NCBI RefSeq assembly: GCF_000471905.2
Contig: NW_006496077.1
Coordinates: forward strand, 1,061,713-1,125,712
Reading direction: 5' to 3'
Length of the DNA stretch: 64,000 nt
Source of the DNA: Amborella trichopoda
Taxonomy: Eukaryota; Streptophyta; Magnoliopsida; Amborellales; Amborellaceae
Part shown: positions 55,908-64,000 of the stretch, one piece after another
Layout: each line of letters opens with the position of its first letter
How positions within the stretch are numbered: the first letter of the stretch is position 1
Translations under genes and position numbers: made by a program
Notes under the pieces: generated by a model
The model's database searches: none
Told to the model about the DNA's origin: nothing
Seen by the model: the letters and a program-made list of their open reading frames with translations, nothing else

Positions 55908-55917
55908 CTATATATAC
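55908..55917 (+). promoter_or_regulatory. TATA box of the element 4 LTR
   Basis: The word ctatatatac is at the place equivalent to the TATA boxes of elements 1 and 2. No clear AATAAA follows within 80 bases. Confidence 0.55.
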
Positions 55918-56119
55918 CTAGCATGTAATACCTCATGGGAGGTTGATTGATCGTTGGATCATTTACATAATCTTTTGACTCCCCCTTTAATCTTATGCTC
56001 TTTGTTCTTGGTTATTTTGCTTAACCTTCGTTAGAGAGAGAGGATAGAGAGTATTTTACTTACTATAATTGGTCTTAGCCTCCAATTCAAGACCTACTAG
56101 GTAACCCTCTCCCTTCCCA

Positions 56120-57630
56120 CGTGCAAAGTGGAGTCGGCGGCCTTTCTCTCTCTCGTCTTTCTCTCTGTTCTTCCTCTTTACCTCTCCTATTTCTCTTTCC
56201 TCTCTTCTTTCTCTTTATCTCTCTTCTTTCTTTCACCTCTTCTTCCCTCTGTTCCTCTCTCTCTTCCTCTCTATCTTCTCTCTCCTAACCCAGTAGTGGA
56301 TTGAGCCTTTTTCCAGAATAGTAGGATTTAGCCACCGCCTCACCCTCTCTCTTTCTCTTAACCTCCCTTCCTCTTTCCCTCTCTTATCTCTCTCTCCTCT
56401 TCTTCCCTCTCTTCTTCTCTATGTTCTTCCTTTCTTTCTTCTTCTTTCTCCTTTCTCTCTCCTCATCGAGTGGTGGCTTAAGCCTTTTCTCATAGTGGCA
56501 GGCCTCAGCCACCACCTCACCCTCTCTCATCCTTTTAATTCCTTTTCTCTCTCCTCCTCTTTCTCCTCGGAGCGGCGACCTGAGCCTTTTCCCAAGAGTG
56601 GTGCCTAACCCTTTTCTTAGGAGTGGCAGGCCTCAACCGTCGTCTCGCCCTCTCCTTCTTTTCACCTCTTCCCTGAACGGTAGCCCAGCCGCCATCTCTC
56701 CTTCTTCATTTCTTTTAGCTTCCTCTCGCTCCTGTCTTCTCCCTCTTCCCCGAATGGTGGCTTAGCCGCCGTTTGGCCTTATCCCCTTCTTCTACTCTTC
56801 TCTCTTCAGTCTCCTCTCTCTTCCCCAAACGGCAGCTCAGTCATCGTCTCGCCTTTCTTCTAGCTTCTTCTCTCTCAGGTCTCCTCCCTCTTCCCCCGAA
56901 CGGCAGCTCAGCCGCCGTCTCGCCTTCTTCCTTTCTTCTAGTTGCTTCTCTTCCCAATCTCCTCTCTCTTCCCCAAATGCCAGCTTAGCCTCCATCTCGC
57001 CTTCTCTCCTTCTTCAATCTTCTTTTTATCTTCGCCCTTCCACTTGCTTTCTCTCTTCTCCCCTCCCCTCCTTTCTCTCTATCTCCTCCTTTCTTCTAAC
57101 CCATTTTCTCTATCCTTAACTCTTCTTCCTCTCTCTTATCTCTCTTGTCTCCTTCTCTCTCTTCTCCTTCCCTCACTCCTCTACCACTCTATCTTCTCTC
57201 CTCTCTCAATGTTCTCTCCCCTCTCTCTCACTATCTCCCTATCTTCTCTCCCCCTCTGTCTCACTATCTCCTTATCTTCTCTTATCTCTCTCTATCTTCT
57301 CTCCCCTTCTCTTAATCTTGTCTCCTCTCTCAATCTTCTCTCCCCTCTCTTACTATCTCTCTATCTTCTCTCCTATCTCCATCTTCTCTCCCTTTCTCCC
57401 TCACTACCTCTGTCTACTTTCTTTCTCCGTTTATGTCTTCTCTTCTTCCTTTAACTCTGTCTATCTTCTCTCTCTGTCCGCCCTCTCCCTTCTTTCTCTC
57501 TCTTCTCTTCTTGCCTCTCTCCATCTCCCTCTTTCTCCTCTCTCCTATTCCCTCTACCCCTCTTCCTCCCTTCTCTCTCTTCTTCTTCTTCTCTTCTTCA
57601 TCTCTCTGATTTTTTCCTCCTCTTATATCT
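56120..57630. repeat. Pyrimidine tract with hairpin units in element 4 U5
   Basis: Around 1.5 kb of CT-rich sequence. At 56285-57000 it is interrupted about nine times by units of ~80-110 bp with an inverted repeat such as AATGGTGGC-tta-GCCGCCGTT (near 56752-56774) or ACGGCAGctcagCCGCCGT (near 56897-56918). At 57000-57600 it is pure (tctctatcttctctcc)n. It takes the place of the minisatellites of elements 1 and 2. All open frames in it (Leu/Ser-rich) are artefacts. Confidence 0.75.
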
Positions 57631-57948
57631 CTCAATATTAAAAACATCGTGAGACTTTCGTCAAGGAGACATTGTAAGGCTGTCAAATTGGCATGGGCTC
57701 TACAATATCATCTCCCCCATTTTATTTTCCTTCAAGTATACATGTATGTGAATGCTCATTCAAAGGACAAGTCGGGGTCATCTGACCCACTTGTCTTGAC
57801 ATTTTATGTGTATGTATGTGTGTGTTTGCAGGAAGAATCAAGGAGGTTAAGGGAGGCGAGTTCGAACTATTCTTAGACTTGGGAGGCTTTCTTTGTGATC
57901 TAACAGAGCGCCCATGCGAGCTAGCCCGAGCCTATCATCAGTCAACGT

Positions 57949-57957
57949 GAGGTAAGT
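57949..57957 (+). other. Splice-donor-like GAG|GTAAGT in element 4 U5
   Basis: It lies within gtgaggtaagtccc, at the aligned position of GAGTAAGT in elements 1 and 2. Confidence 0.45.
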
Positions 57958-58144
57958 CCCGTCTCACGACCTTAATTCCTCTTTCGCTAGTTGGTACCCT
58001 GCCTGCATTCACGCGCGTACTCACCATGCGAGCGCCGTGGTTCCCAAGAGAGCGGCCTCCGGTCCTCGGGGTTTCTAAAGAACTTGGGTCCCTGTCAGCA
58101 GGGTCTTCCCTACGCGATTCGTGAGATCAAGGCACCCAACCACA

Positions 58145-59243
58145 TATATCCCAAAACTCTCAGCTCACTCACATTCCCATATGTTAATCCCTAATCAATT
58201 GTTCCTTTCAGATATCTCTTTATTCTTTTAACGGCTTTCTAATGTTCTAACCCGGGATCACTTTGAAAACGACCTATCAAAATTTGGGCAAAAGTTAGGT
58301 CGGGCCTAGTTCCCATAGTTAAATACATTAGTGACCCCATGACACTCCTATATGGGACCCTTTCCATTTCACTTCTCTGAAGATCATCACTCGGTTTCAT
58401 ATTGATACTCAATTTCACTCTCTTTTCCATGAGTGTATCAATGGGTTTGAACTCACTCATACCGAACCTCTTAATAACCTTTTTGCAATATGTGGATCGT
58501 GTCAAATGCGTTGTATGGGCTGTTCTCTCTCTCACAATTTGGATTCCCATCACATAGGAGGCTTCTCCTAAATCCTTCATGTCAAAACTAGCAATGCCTT
58601 TGTATCCCTTATTTGGTCTAAGGTACTATTAGCTATTAGAATGCCATCCACATACAGGGTCATGAAAGTGATGCCACTTCCACTAGTCCTGTAATAGACA
58701 CAATGATTATCCTCATTTGCATTGAATCCATTCTTTACAAGGGTTTGGTGGAATTTGAGGAACCATCTTCTTGAAGCTTGTTTGAGGCCAAATAGGGATT
58801 TATTACGCTTGTATACTAATTTATCCTTCTCTTTCACCACAAATCCCTCGAGTTGGTTCATAAATATTTCTTCTTCAAGTTCACCATTCAAGAAAGTGGT
58901 TCTTATATCCATTTGGTGCAATTCTAGGTCAAGGTAGGCAGTTATGGAAAGGATTATTCTAATTGAGGGCATTTTGGCAACAGGTGAACAGGTGTCAAAA
59001 TAATCTATCCCTTTCTTTTGAGTATATCCCTTTTCTACGAGCCTTACCTTATATTTTTCAATATGACCTTTGTATTTAAGTTTATTTTTTAATATCTAGT
59101 TACACCCAGTGGATTTATGGTTAGGTGGTAGGTGGACTAACTCCTACACACGCTTCTTTATGATAGAGTTCATCTCATCTTCCATGGCTTCCTTCCATAG
59201 ATTATGATCAAGGAAAGACTGTTTGAGGTCATTTTCCATAACT
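58145..59243 (-). pseudogene. pol: Ty1/copia reverse transcriptase (RVT_2) fragment
   Basis: From 59240 down: LDHNLWKEAMEDEMNSIIKK, KYKVRLVEKGYTQKKGIDYF, MDIRTTFLNGELEEEIFMNQ, KSLFGLKQASRRWFLKFHQT and TLYVDGILIANSTLDQI. The YVDD motif has become YVDG. After one stop, KDLGEASYVMGIQIVRERTA, MGSLMYLTMGTRPDLTFAQI and GRFQSDPGLEH follow; the next Trp codon is TAG, and KAVKRIKRYLKGTID reads on to ~58145. This is the RT and start of RNase H. The end of RNase H is at 41973-42265, beyond element 4. Confidence 0.9.
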
Positions 59244-60527
59244 TGTATCCACAGTGCAATAAGGAGACTACATTTCGTGACCTAGGACCGCAGGTATCAA
59301 AATGTATGTGGACTACGAAAGACGCAGGACAATAAGCCCTGATCTGGAAGTGAAATTTTCAACAGTCTCAGAATGTCACAGAAACATGCAAGAATGCAAC
59401 TAAGGGTCTCCAAAGAGCACCTACCAAGTTTTATCGCAATTCAACCAGTTTAAAGAAGTGAAGACAACAAAATAGTTTTGGGAAATTATACCTCTATCTT
59501 GCTGAAAATGGACCTTGAACTACAACAACACTATCGGAGCGTCAAATGGTCTTCAAACCATCACCATTGGATTCGAAAAGTTTGAAAACCCTTGAGTACC
59601 AATTTCGATGCATTTGGATGCTTCTAGAGCAAGCTATTGCCAACTTACCCAAATTGGGTAGGGCGTAAAATATTATGGTATGCCCTCGACGAATAAGTTT
59701 CCATTAATGGAAACGGTGCTTCACAATTTCGGGTGTAAAACTTTTATGGTTGTATCTTCCTCATCCCGGGTTGGATCATGATCAAATTTTGGGAGCATGT
59801 TCGTCTCATTGACCCGATCGATTTGATATATGGCACCAGCGATGTCATGGCCCGAGCGAAGAGAAATCGAAGAGAGAAGTTCGTAGAAAAAATTCCAAAA
59901 GCAGCAGGAAATTCCAGCAGCATGTCCCCTTGATCAAACGCCCACATCACGACGCTTGCCCAACAGATCAACGCAAAATCAGACCCATTATGACCATGAG
60001 GTTGAGAGCTTCCTTCGGGTGGAATATCGCGAGTGATGGACGGTCGGATTCCTCAAAAATCTGGGATGAACATGGTCATCTGGACATCAAATCGAGTCGT
60101 TCTTGTTGCAGAATGATCGTGACAACTTGCTCATCACGCTACAATGAAAAAATGGGAGAAAAACACTGAGAAACAGGCTGAATCTTAAATCTAAAGTTGC
60201 ACATTTTCCTATGTTTTTACTGCTTCATGATCGTGGTCCAAAAACTCTGATTCATGACTCGAAATGGATAACCAAATGATCGTCTTCTCGAGTTCATCAA
60301 GAATACAATATTATTTTGATCGGATGGTAGCCGGAAAGGTTTCGAATCAGCCTTAGAAAGTTCACACGAAGAAACATGGACTGATTTAAAATTTCATAGA
60401 TTGTTAGGGCAAGGGCAAACTCATCATTGTGCCCCCAATTTTAGAATTTTTTTAATTTATTTAAATACTAATTTTCATCTATTAAGTGAAGTTTTGATCA
60501 TCTAACGACATGTTTGGGTAGGTTCTC

Positions 60528-60573
60528 TATATATATCACGGGCATTGTATCAAGAACCCACTTGTTTAATAAA
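60528..60573 (+). promoter_or_regulatory. TATA box and poly(A) signal of the LTR at 59244
   Basis: tctatatatatcacgg is followed ~35 bases later by aataaa. The spacing matches elements 1 and 2. Confidence 0.6.
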
Positions 60574-60699
60574 ATTCCTATATTTTGTTTATTGTTGGGT
60601 CACGTTTTGGCGAGAAAAAAAAAAAAGAGAAATTTTTGAGTTTGGTACCCTCGAGCTCAATCATAAGCCGGAGGCCGTATTTTATTCATGCTCCTTCTC

Positions 60700-61640
60700 T
60701 ATTTCTCTCCTTACGCTCCCTGCACGACCACCGTCTCCCGATACACCCTCGCGAAGCGCGACCACCTGATCGGCGCTCATCATCCTACACTGCCGCATCG
60801 CGGCCACCTCACCCCCGCGCATCATCCTACACTGCCGCACGACCACCTTCTCCCGGTGCACCCTCACAATGACCTTTCCCTGTAGCGTGACCACCTCCCA
60901 TTGCCGTGCGCCTCGCCCTCAACCCTGCTGATGCCACTTGCTCAATCCCGCCAAGCCCTCCACTGCCGAGCCCTCTTCCCATTGCCGTGCGCACAACCCC
61001 TTCTACTGCCGAGTACGCGCACCACCATTGCCGTGCACTACCATCCCTTCCACCCATCTTCGGCCCTTTCTCTCTGCTGACCACCTTCCTGGCCGGACCC
61101 TCTTCTTCAGCCGACTGTTATCCCCCAACCTCAGCGACGTTGCCATTGGCCCACCTGCAACCACTCACGGGACTCGCTCGCTCTGCTGCTGTCGCTCTCT
61201 AATCCTCTCTCCTTCCACCCAACCACTCTGCTGCCCCCAATCTCTGCTGGTGGCGCACCTTGTTGCTCCACCATCTTTCACCTCCATCTCTGCCGCCTTG
61301 CTGCCCCTTCCCTTCCATTCTCGACCACCTCTTCTTTCTTACCCGCAACTACGTCCCAACCTTGCTCACCTCCTGAAATCAAGCTGCAGCTGCAGCCGCC
61401 ACCCCTCTTGCTATTCTCTGCTCCTTAATCGTCCGCAACCATCAGTCGCCCTTCACCAGCCACCACCCCATCTCGCACCATCCCTGCGATTTTTCGCTCC
61501 ACCTTCTCTCCCTGCCATCCGCCATTTCTGACTTTCTCTACCTCTGCAGCCAGTCGCTGCTCTCTCTCTCGCCCACGCAATTCTCTCATCTTCTCTCTCT
61601 TTCTCTCTCTAAAAAAAACAATGGGCCTCTCTCTCTCCGC
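60700..61640. repeat. C-rich U5 part with gccg/ccac repeats
   Basis: Units with catcatcctacactgccgca (60778 and 60822) and ccattgccgtgcg (60898, 60978, 61032) repeat. The long Pro/Ser/His-rich plus-strand frames (up to 197 codons at 60938-61531) look composition-driven. Confidence 0.5.
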
Positions 61641-61984
61641 CTGCTCTCTGTGCATCTCCCACTTCTCCTTATCTCGCTTGCTCACTACCCTTCTCGTTCA
61701 TCTCTCCATTTCGCCACGGCCAGCTCCCTGCAATTTCCCGCACTCTCTCTCCAAACAAAACCCACAAACGTAGGGCCCCTCTCCCTGTTCCTCTTCTTTC
61801 GTTTCGTCCCTTGCTTTTACAATGTTTTGTTTCATTCGTGTCATTCTTCCCTTTTTATTCCATTTCGTTTAAACTCTCTCTCTGTCTCTCTCTTTCCAAT
61901 TTACTCCTTGCCCTTTTGATTCACTTAAACCTCACCCATATCATCCATTCTACTTTGGACTATTTCATTATATTTCTTTAACTT

Positions 61985-62340
61985 CATTACCTTGTTCTAT
62001 TTGACTTACTTCATTTATTTCATGATTTCATTTCATTTCATTTACCTCTTTATTTTATTTTATCTTATTTACTTCATTTATTTTATTTCATTTACCCCTT
62101 TCATTTTATTTTACCTTATCTTTTTTTACTTTATATATTTTACTTTACCTTATTCCATTCTATTTTTATTTATTTTATTTTACTTTATCTTAATTTACTT
62201 TGTTTTATCCTTTTTTTATTTTACTTCTTTTTATTTTAATTTATTCCTCTATCTATTTCATTTTATTTCATTCCAATTTCATTTTCTAATTTTATTTTAT
62301 TTTTACTTTAAATCATCTCTTTCATTCTTATTTCATCTCG
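61985..62340. repeat. (TTTAT/TTTCA)-type low-complexity tract
   Basis: Repeats of tttatttcatttta-like words over ~350 bases. Its Phe/Tyr/Ile-rich open frame (61992-62357) is an artefact. Confidence 0.8.
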
Positions 62341-62394
62341 CTCTCCATCGTTCTTAATTCATTATCACTCTTATTTCATTTTTTTCTTTTTTGG

Positions 62395-63130
62395 AAGACC
62401 TAGCGAGAGCCAAGCTAGTCTTCACCTCTCCTCTTTCTCTTCTTTGCTTGCTTGACCAAAAGGCAGGCTGAGCCTTGTGCTGCCGTGTCAGTCTTGTCGT
62501 CGAACAGTTTAGCTGTCGTGCCGGTCTAGTCATCGTGCCCATCTAGCTGCCGCGTCAGACCAGCCGTTGTGTCAGACCAGCCGTCATGCCATTCTTGTCG
62601 TCGAGCAGTTTAGCTGTCGTGCCAGTCTAGTCATCATGCCCATCTAGCTGTCGCGTCAGACCGGCCGTTGTGTCAAACCAGCCGTCGTGCCAGTCTTGTC
62701 GTCGAGCAGTTTAGCCGTCGTGCCGGTCTGAGTCACGTGCTCGTCTAGCTGCCGCGCTAGACCAACTGCCCCACCAGTCTTGCCACTATGCCAGTCTAGC
62801 CACCCGGTCAACCTTATTCTCTCTCTTTTACCTCTCTTCGCTCTTTTCTTCTCTTCTCTTCTCTCATTCTTTTTTGTCTCTTCTCCCTTTTGGAAAGTTT
62901 AGCGAGAATCAAGCTAACCTCCACCCTCTCTCGTCCCTTTTCTTCTTCCTCTCTCTAAAGAAAATATTTTTCTTCCTTCATCTCTAAAGGATTAGGGTGA
63001 AAAACAAACCAGCCTTCATTTCTCCTTTCACTTTCTCTGAAGGATACGGGTTAAGGCCAAACCAGCCTTCTTCACTTTTCATTTTTTCTTAATCCTTTCT
63101 ATTGAGGATCTAGGTGAAAGCCAAACTAGC
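62395..63130. repeat. Minisatellites in U5 of the LTR at 59244
   Basis: 62485-62790 has ~118-bp units (gtcgtcgagcagtttagctg, tcgtgccggtctagtcatc, gcgtcagaccagccgttgtg), nearly three copies. Around it a unit of ~60-70 bp, gcgagagccaagctagtctt or gtgaaagccaaactagcctt plus a CT run, recurs at 62400, 62900, 62995, 63050 and 63110. Confidence 0.7.
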
Positions 63131-63133
63131 CTT

Positions 63134-63178
63134 GTCACACCCCAAGAATTTACAATACAGATATTCTTGAGATGTGAC
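63134..63178. other. Terminal hairpin of the LTR-like sequence
   Basis: GTCACA (63134-63139) pairs with TGTGAC (63173-63178), and AAGAAT (63144-63149) with ATTCTT (63163-63168), giving a two-part stem. Confidence 0.6.
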
Positions 63179-63550
63179 AGTCCAAAACATATATACAACT
63201 CTTGATAGGACAAATTTACAGTGGCGAGGTCTTACAAAGTAAATAAAGAAAGCTAGCACAACAACAATATCTTCCAAGGTTGATCTTGACTAGCACTCAA
63301 AATGAATCCGCAGTTATCCTGAAAAAAATGTTTACCATAGTTTGATGCGTTTGGCTACTCAGTAAGTGATCATCATAATCCTAAAAATAATCATGGTTGG
63401 AAGATATCAATATTTTCCAAAAGGAGATATATTAACAGAAATGCATCAACCGTTTCATTTTCAATAAATGCATAATTAAGTATAATACGAATAATTGAAA
63501 TGCATATAACACTTTAACGGTAGTACATAAGTCAAAGGATTTCACAAAAT

Positions 63551-63765
63551 ACCCTACTGGCGTCCCAAGTAGGTCACCTATATAACCCATCAGCGTCCTG
63601 ATGGGTCCACTTAATCCCTATCGGCGTCCCAGATAGGTCCACTTAATCCCTGCAAGTCCACTTATACCTCACCGGCGTACCGGATGAGTCCACTTAATCC
63701 CTATCGGCGTCCCGGATAGGTCCACTTATACCTCACCGGCGAACCGGATGAGTCCACTTGCATAC
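63551..63765. repeat. Array of stem-loops with varied stems and a constant loop
   Basis: Six units of about 30-40 bp end with (g)tccactta. Stems: CCTACT/AGTAGG (63553-63573), CCCATCA/TGATGGG (63586-63605), CCTATC/GATAGG (63617-63637), CTCA..CCGG/CCGG..TGAG (about 63667-63688), CCTATC/GATAGG (about 63700-63720) and CTCA..CCGG/CCGG..TGAG (about 63732-63753). The loop is mostly ggcgtcc. Confidence 0.8.
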
Positions 63766-64000
63766 TTAAATTATTTCTAAATCTCTTTAAACATTCGAAA
63801 AGAGCAAATATCATGTATTCAACATATCACTGAAATCATTAATATGAATTTCACTGAAACCATTAATAATAGTCACTTTCAATAACATTTCAAAAATAAC
63901 CAATCAAATATTTTGGGCTCAAATTTAGAAAGGTAGCAGTTTGTAAAGACATTCTAGCATAATTGCCACTTTAATATGTATAGAAAAACTCTTATAGAAA

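Larger units (their letters stand above)
42266..58142 (+). mobile_element. Element 4: most complete Tat-type Ty3/gypsy element, lacking its 5' LTR
   Basis: The order is gag leader, capsid, knuckles, linker, RT, RNase H, aRH, integrase, repeats, antisense gene, C-rich region, repeats, stem-loop region and 3' LTR (54569-58142). It lies between two pieces of one copia element. The 5' LTR and ~180 bp of the copia gene are missing at the left junction, and the protease has been deleted. Its LTR aligns with those of elements 1 and 2, so all are one family; element 4 shows what the autonomous member looks like. Confidence 0.8.
54569..58142 (+). repeat. 3' LTR of element 4
   Basis: It begins TGTTATCCTCAGTGCAC and aligns from there with 59244 onward (words gacctaggtctgcaggtatc, tcggatt and gatcatgacgactcgctcat). 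The U5 end (57880-58142: gatctaacagagcgcccatg, aaggcacccaaccaca) matches the inverse of 10089-10330. TATA is at 55908-55917. The next bases (from 58143) are copia coding sequence, so this is the outer end of element 4. U5 is ~2.2 kb. Confidence 0.8.
59244..63132 (+). repeat. LTR of the element 1/2/4 family inserted in the copia element, truncated
   Basis: It begins TGTATCCACAGTGCAATAAG inside copia coding sequence and aligns with the element 4 LTR up to about 60540. Its TATA (60528-60537) and AATAAA (60568-60573) are clear. A long C-rich U5 with minisatellites follows. It ends at 63132, where another LTR-like sequence begins; the usual U5 end (..gatctaa..cacccaacca) is not seen, so it is cut. 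Whether it was a solo LTR or part of a full element is open. Confidence 0.7.
63133..64000 (+). repeat. Start of an unrelated LTR-like sequence
   Basis: TGTCACACCCCAAGAATTTA starts abruptly after the U5 repeats; TGTCACACCCC is a common LTR start in plant Ty3/gypsy elements. The sequence is AT-rich except for the stem-loop array at 63551-63765. No coding region. The other end is outside the window. Confidence 0.55.

Noticed and set aside
56773..57641. Long Leu/Ser-rich plus-strand open frames (up to 170 codons)
   Set aside because: They lie in a (tctc)n pyrimidine tract of an LTR; the openness follows from base composition, and several overlap in different frames.
60585..61531. Pro/Ser/His-rich open frames up to 197 codons, possibly a secreted or cell-wall-like protein
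   Set aside because: Inside the C-rich U5 repeat area of an LTR, with overlapping open frames, no conserved motif and simple composition.
61992..62357. 121-codon Phe/Tyr/Ile-rich frame resembling a membrane protein
   Set aside because: A TTTAT/TTTCA repeat translates to hydrophobic residues; no other support.

Overview
This window is plant nuclear DNA made almost entirely of nested, decayed LTR retrotransposons. I see no intact host gene, no rRNA or tRNA gene and no CRISPR array. The plant assignment rests on a plant mobile domain (PMD) pseudogene, on Tat-type Ty3/gypsy pol genes with a second RNase H-like domain between RNase H and integrase, on Ty1/copia pol fragments, and on typical plant LTRs. 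One ambiguous base (N) lies at 19607. The species cannot be told from the sequence.

Layout. (1) 1-13257: element 1, minus strand. It has a ~3.2 kb LTR (10089-13257), a PBS, gag (9990 to ~6885) and a protease region (5549 to ~4234), but no RT, RNase H or integrase. A PMD gene lies convergently on the plus strand (221-3919). (2) 13258-21661: element 2, minus strand, a relative of element 1 whose body is interrupted at 13257 by element 1. Its LTR (~18692-21661) has a different minisatellite, and the PBS has been deleted. (3) 21662-~29415: element 3, plus strand, decayed PR-RT-RH with an aRH/INT deletion. It contains a solo LTR (25119-26185) bounded by the 5-bp duplication ctact. (4) ~29420-34800: element 5, minus strand, RT C-terminal half, RNase H, aRH and integrase, followed by a repeat-rich 3' region. 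(5) 34800-40641: an LTR related to the solo LTR, a coding-free T-rich internal region, a PBS and another LTR (39472-40641). (6) 40642-42265 and 58145-59243: two pieces of one Ty1/copia element (minus) separated by a ~16 kb insertion. (7) 42266-58142: that insertion, element 4, plus strand, the most complete Tat-like copy. It keeps gag, RT, RH, aRH and INT, and adds an antisense gene with a plausible 83-bp intron, stem-loop arrays and a ~3.6 kb 3' LTR. Its 5' LTR is missing. (8) 59244-63132: a related LTR inserted in the copia upstream region. (9) 63133-64000: the start of an unrelated LTR-like sequence carrying a covarying stem-loop array.

How the parts relate. The elements 1/2/4 LTR family has a ~1.3 kb U3, a short R between TATA and AATAAA (where both are visible), and a very long U5 of 1.6-2.2 kb. 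The U5 holds pyrimidine/purine tracts, hairpin minisatellites and splice-donor-like motifs. Downstream of gag or pol, elements 1 and 4 carry an extra gene on the opposite strand, and element 3 has a possible remnant of one. Next come ~70-bp tandem repeats and a stem-loop region shared by elements 3 and 4. All reading frames are broken by stops and shifts, so every element looks inactive in protein terms. Element boundaries given with ~ are judged by eye from sequence similarity between copies.
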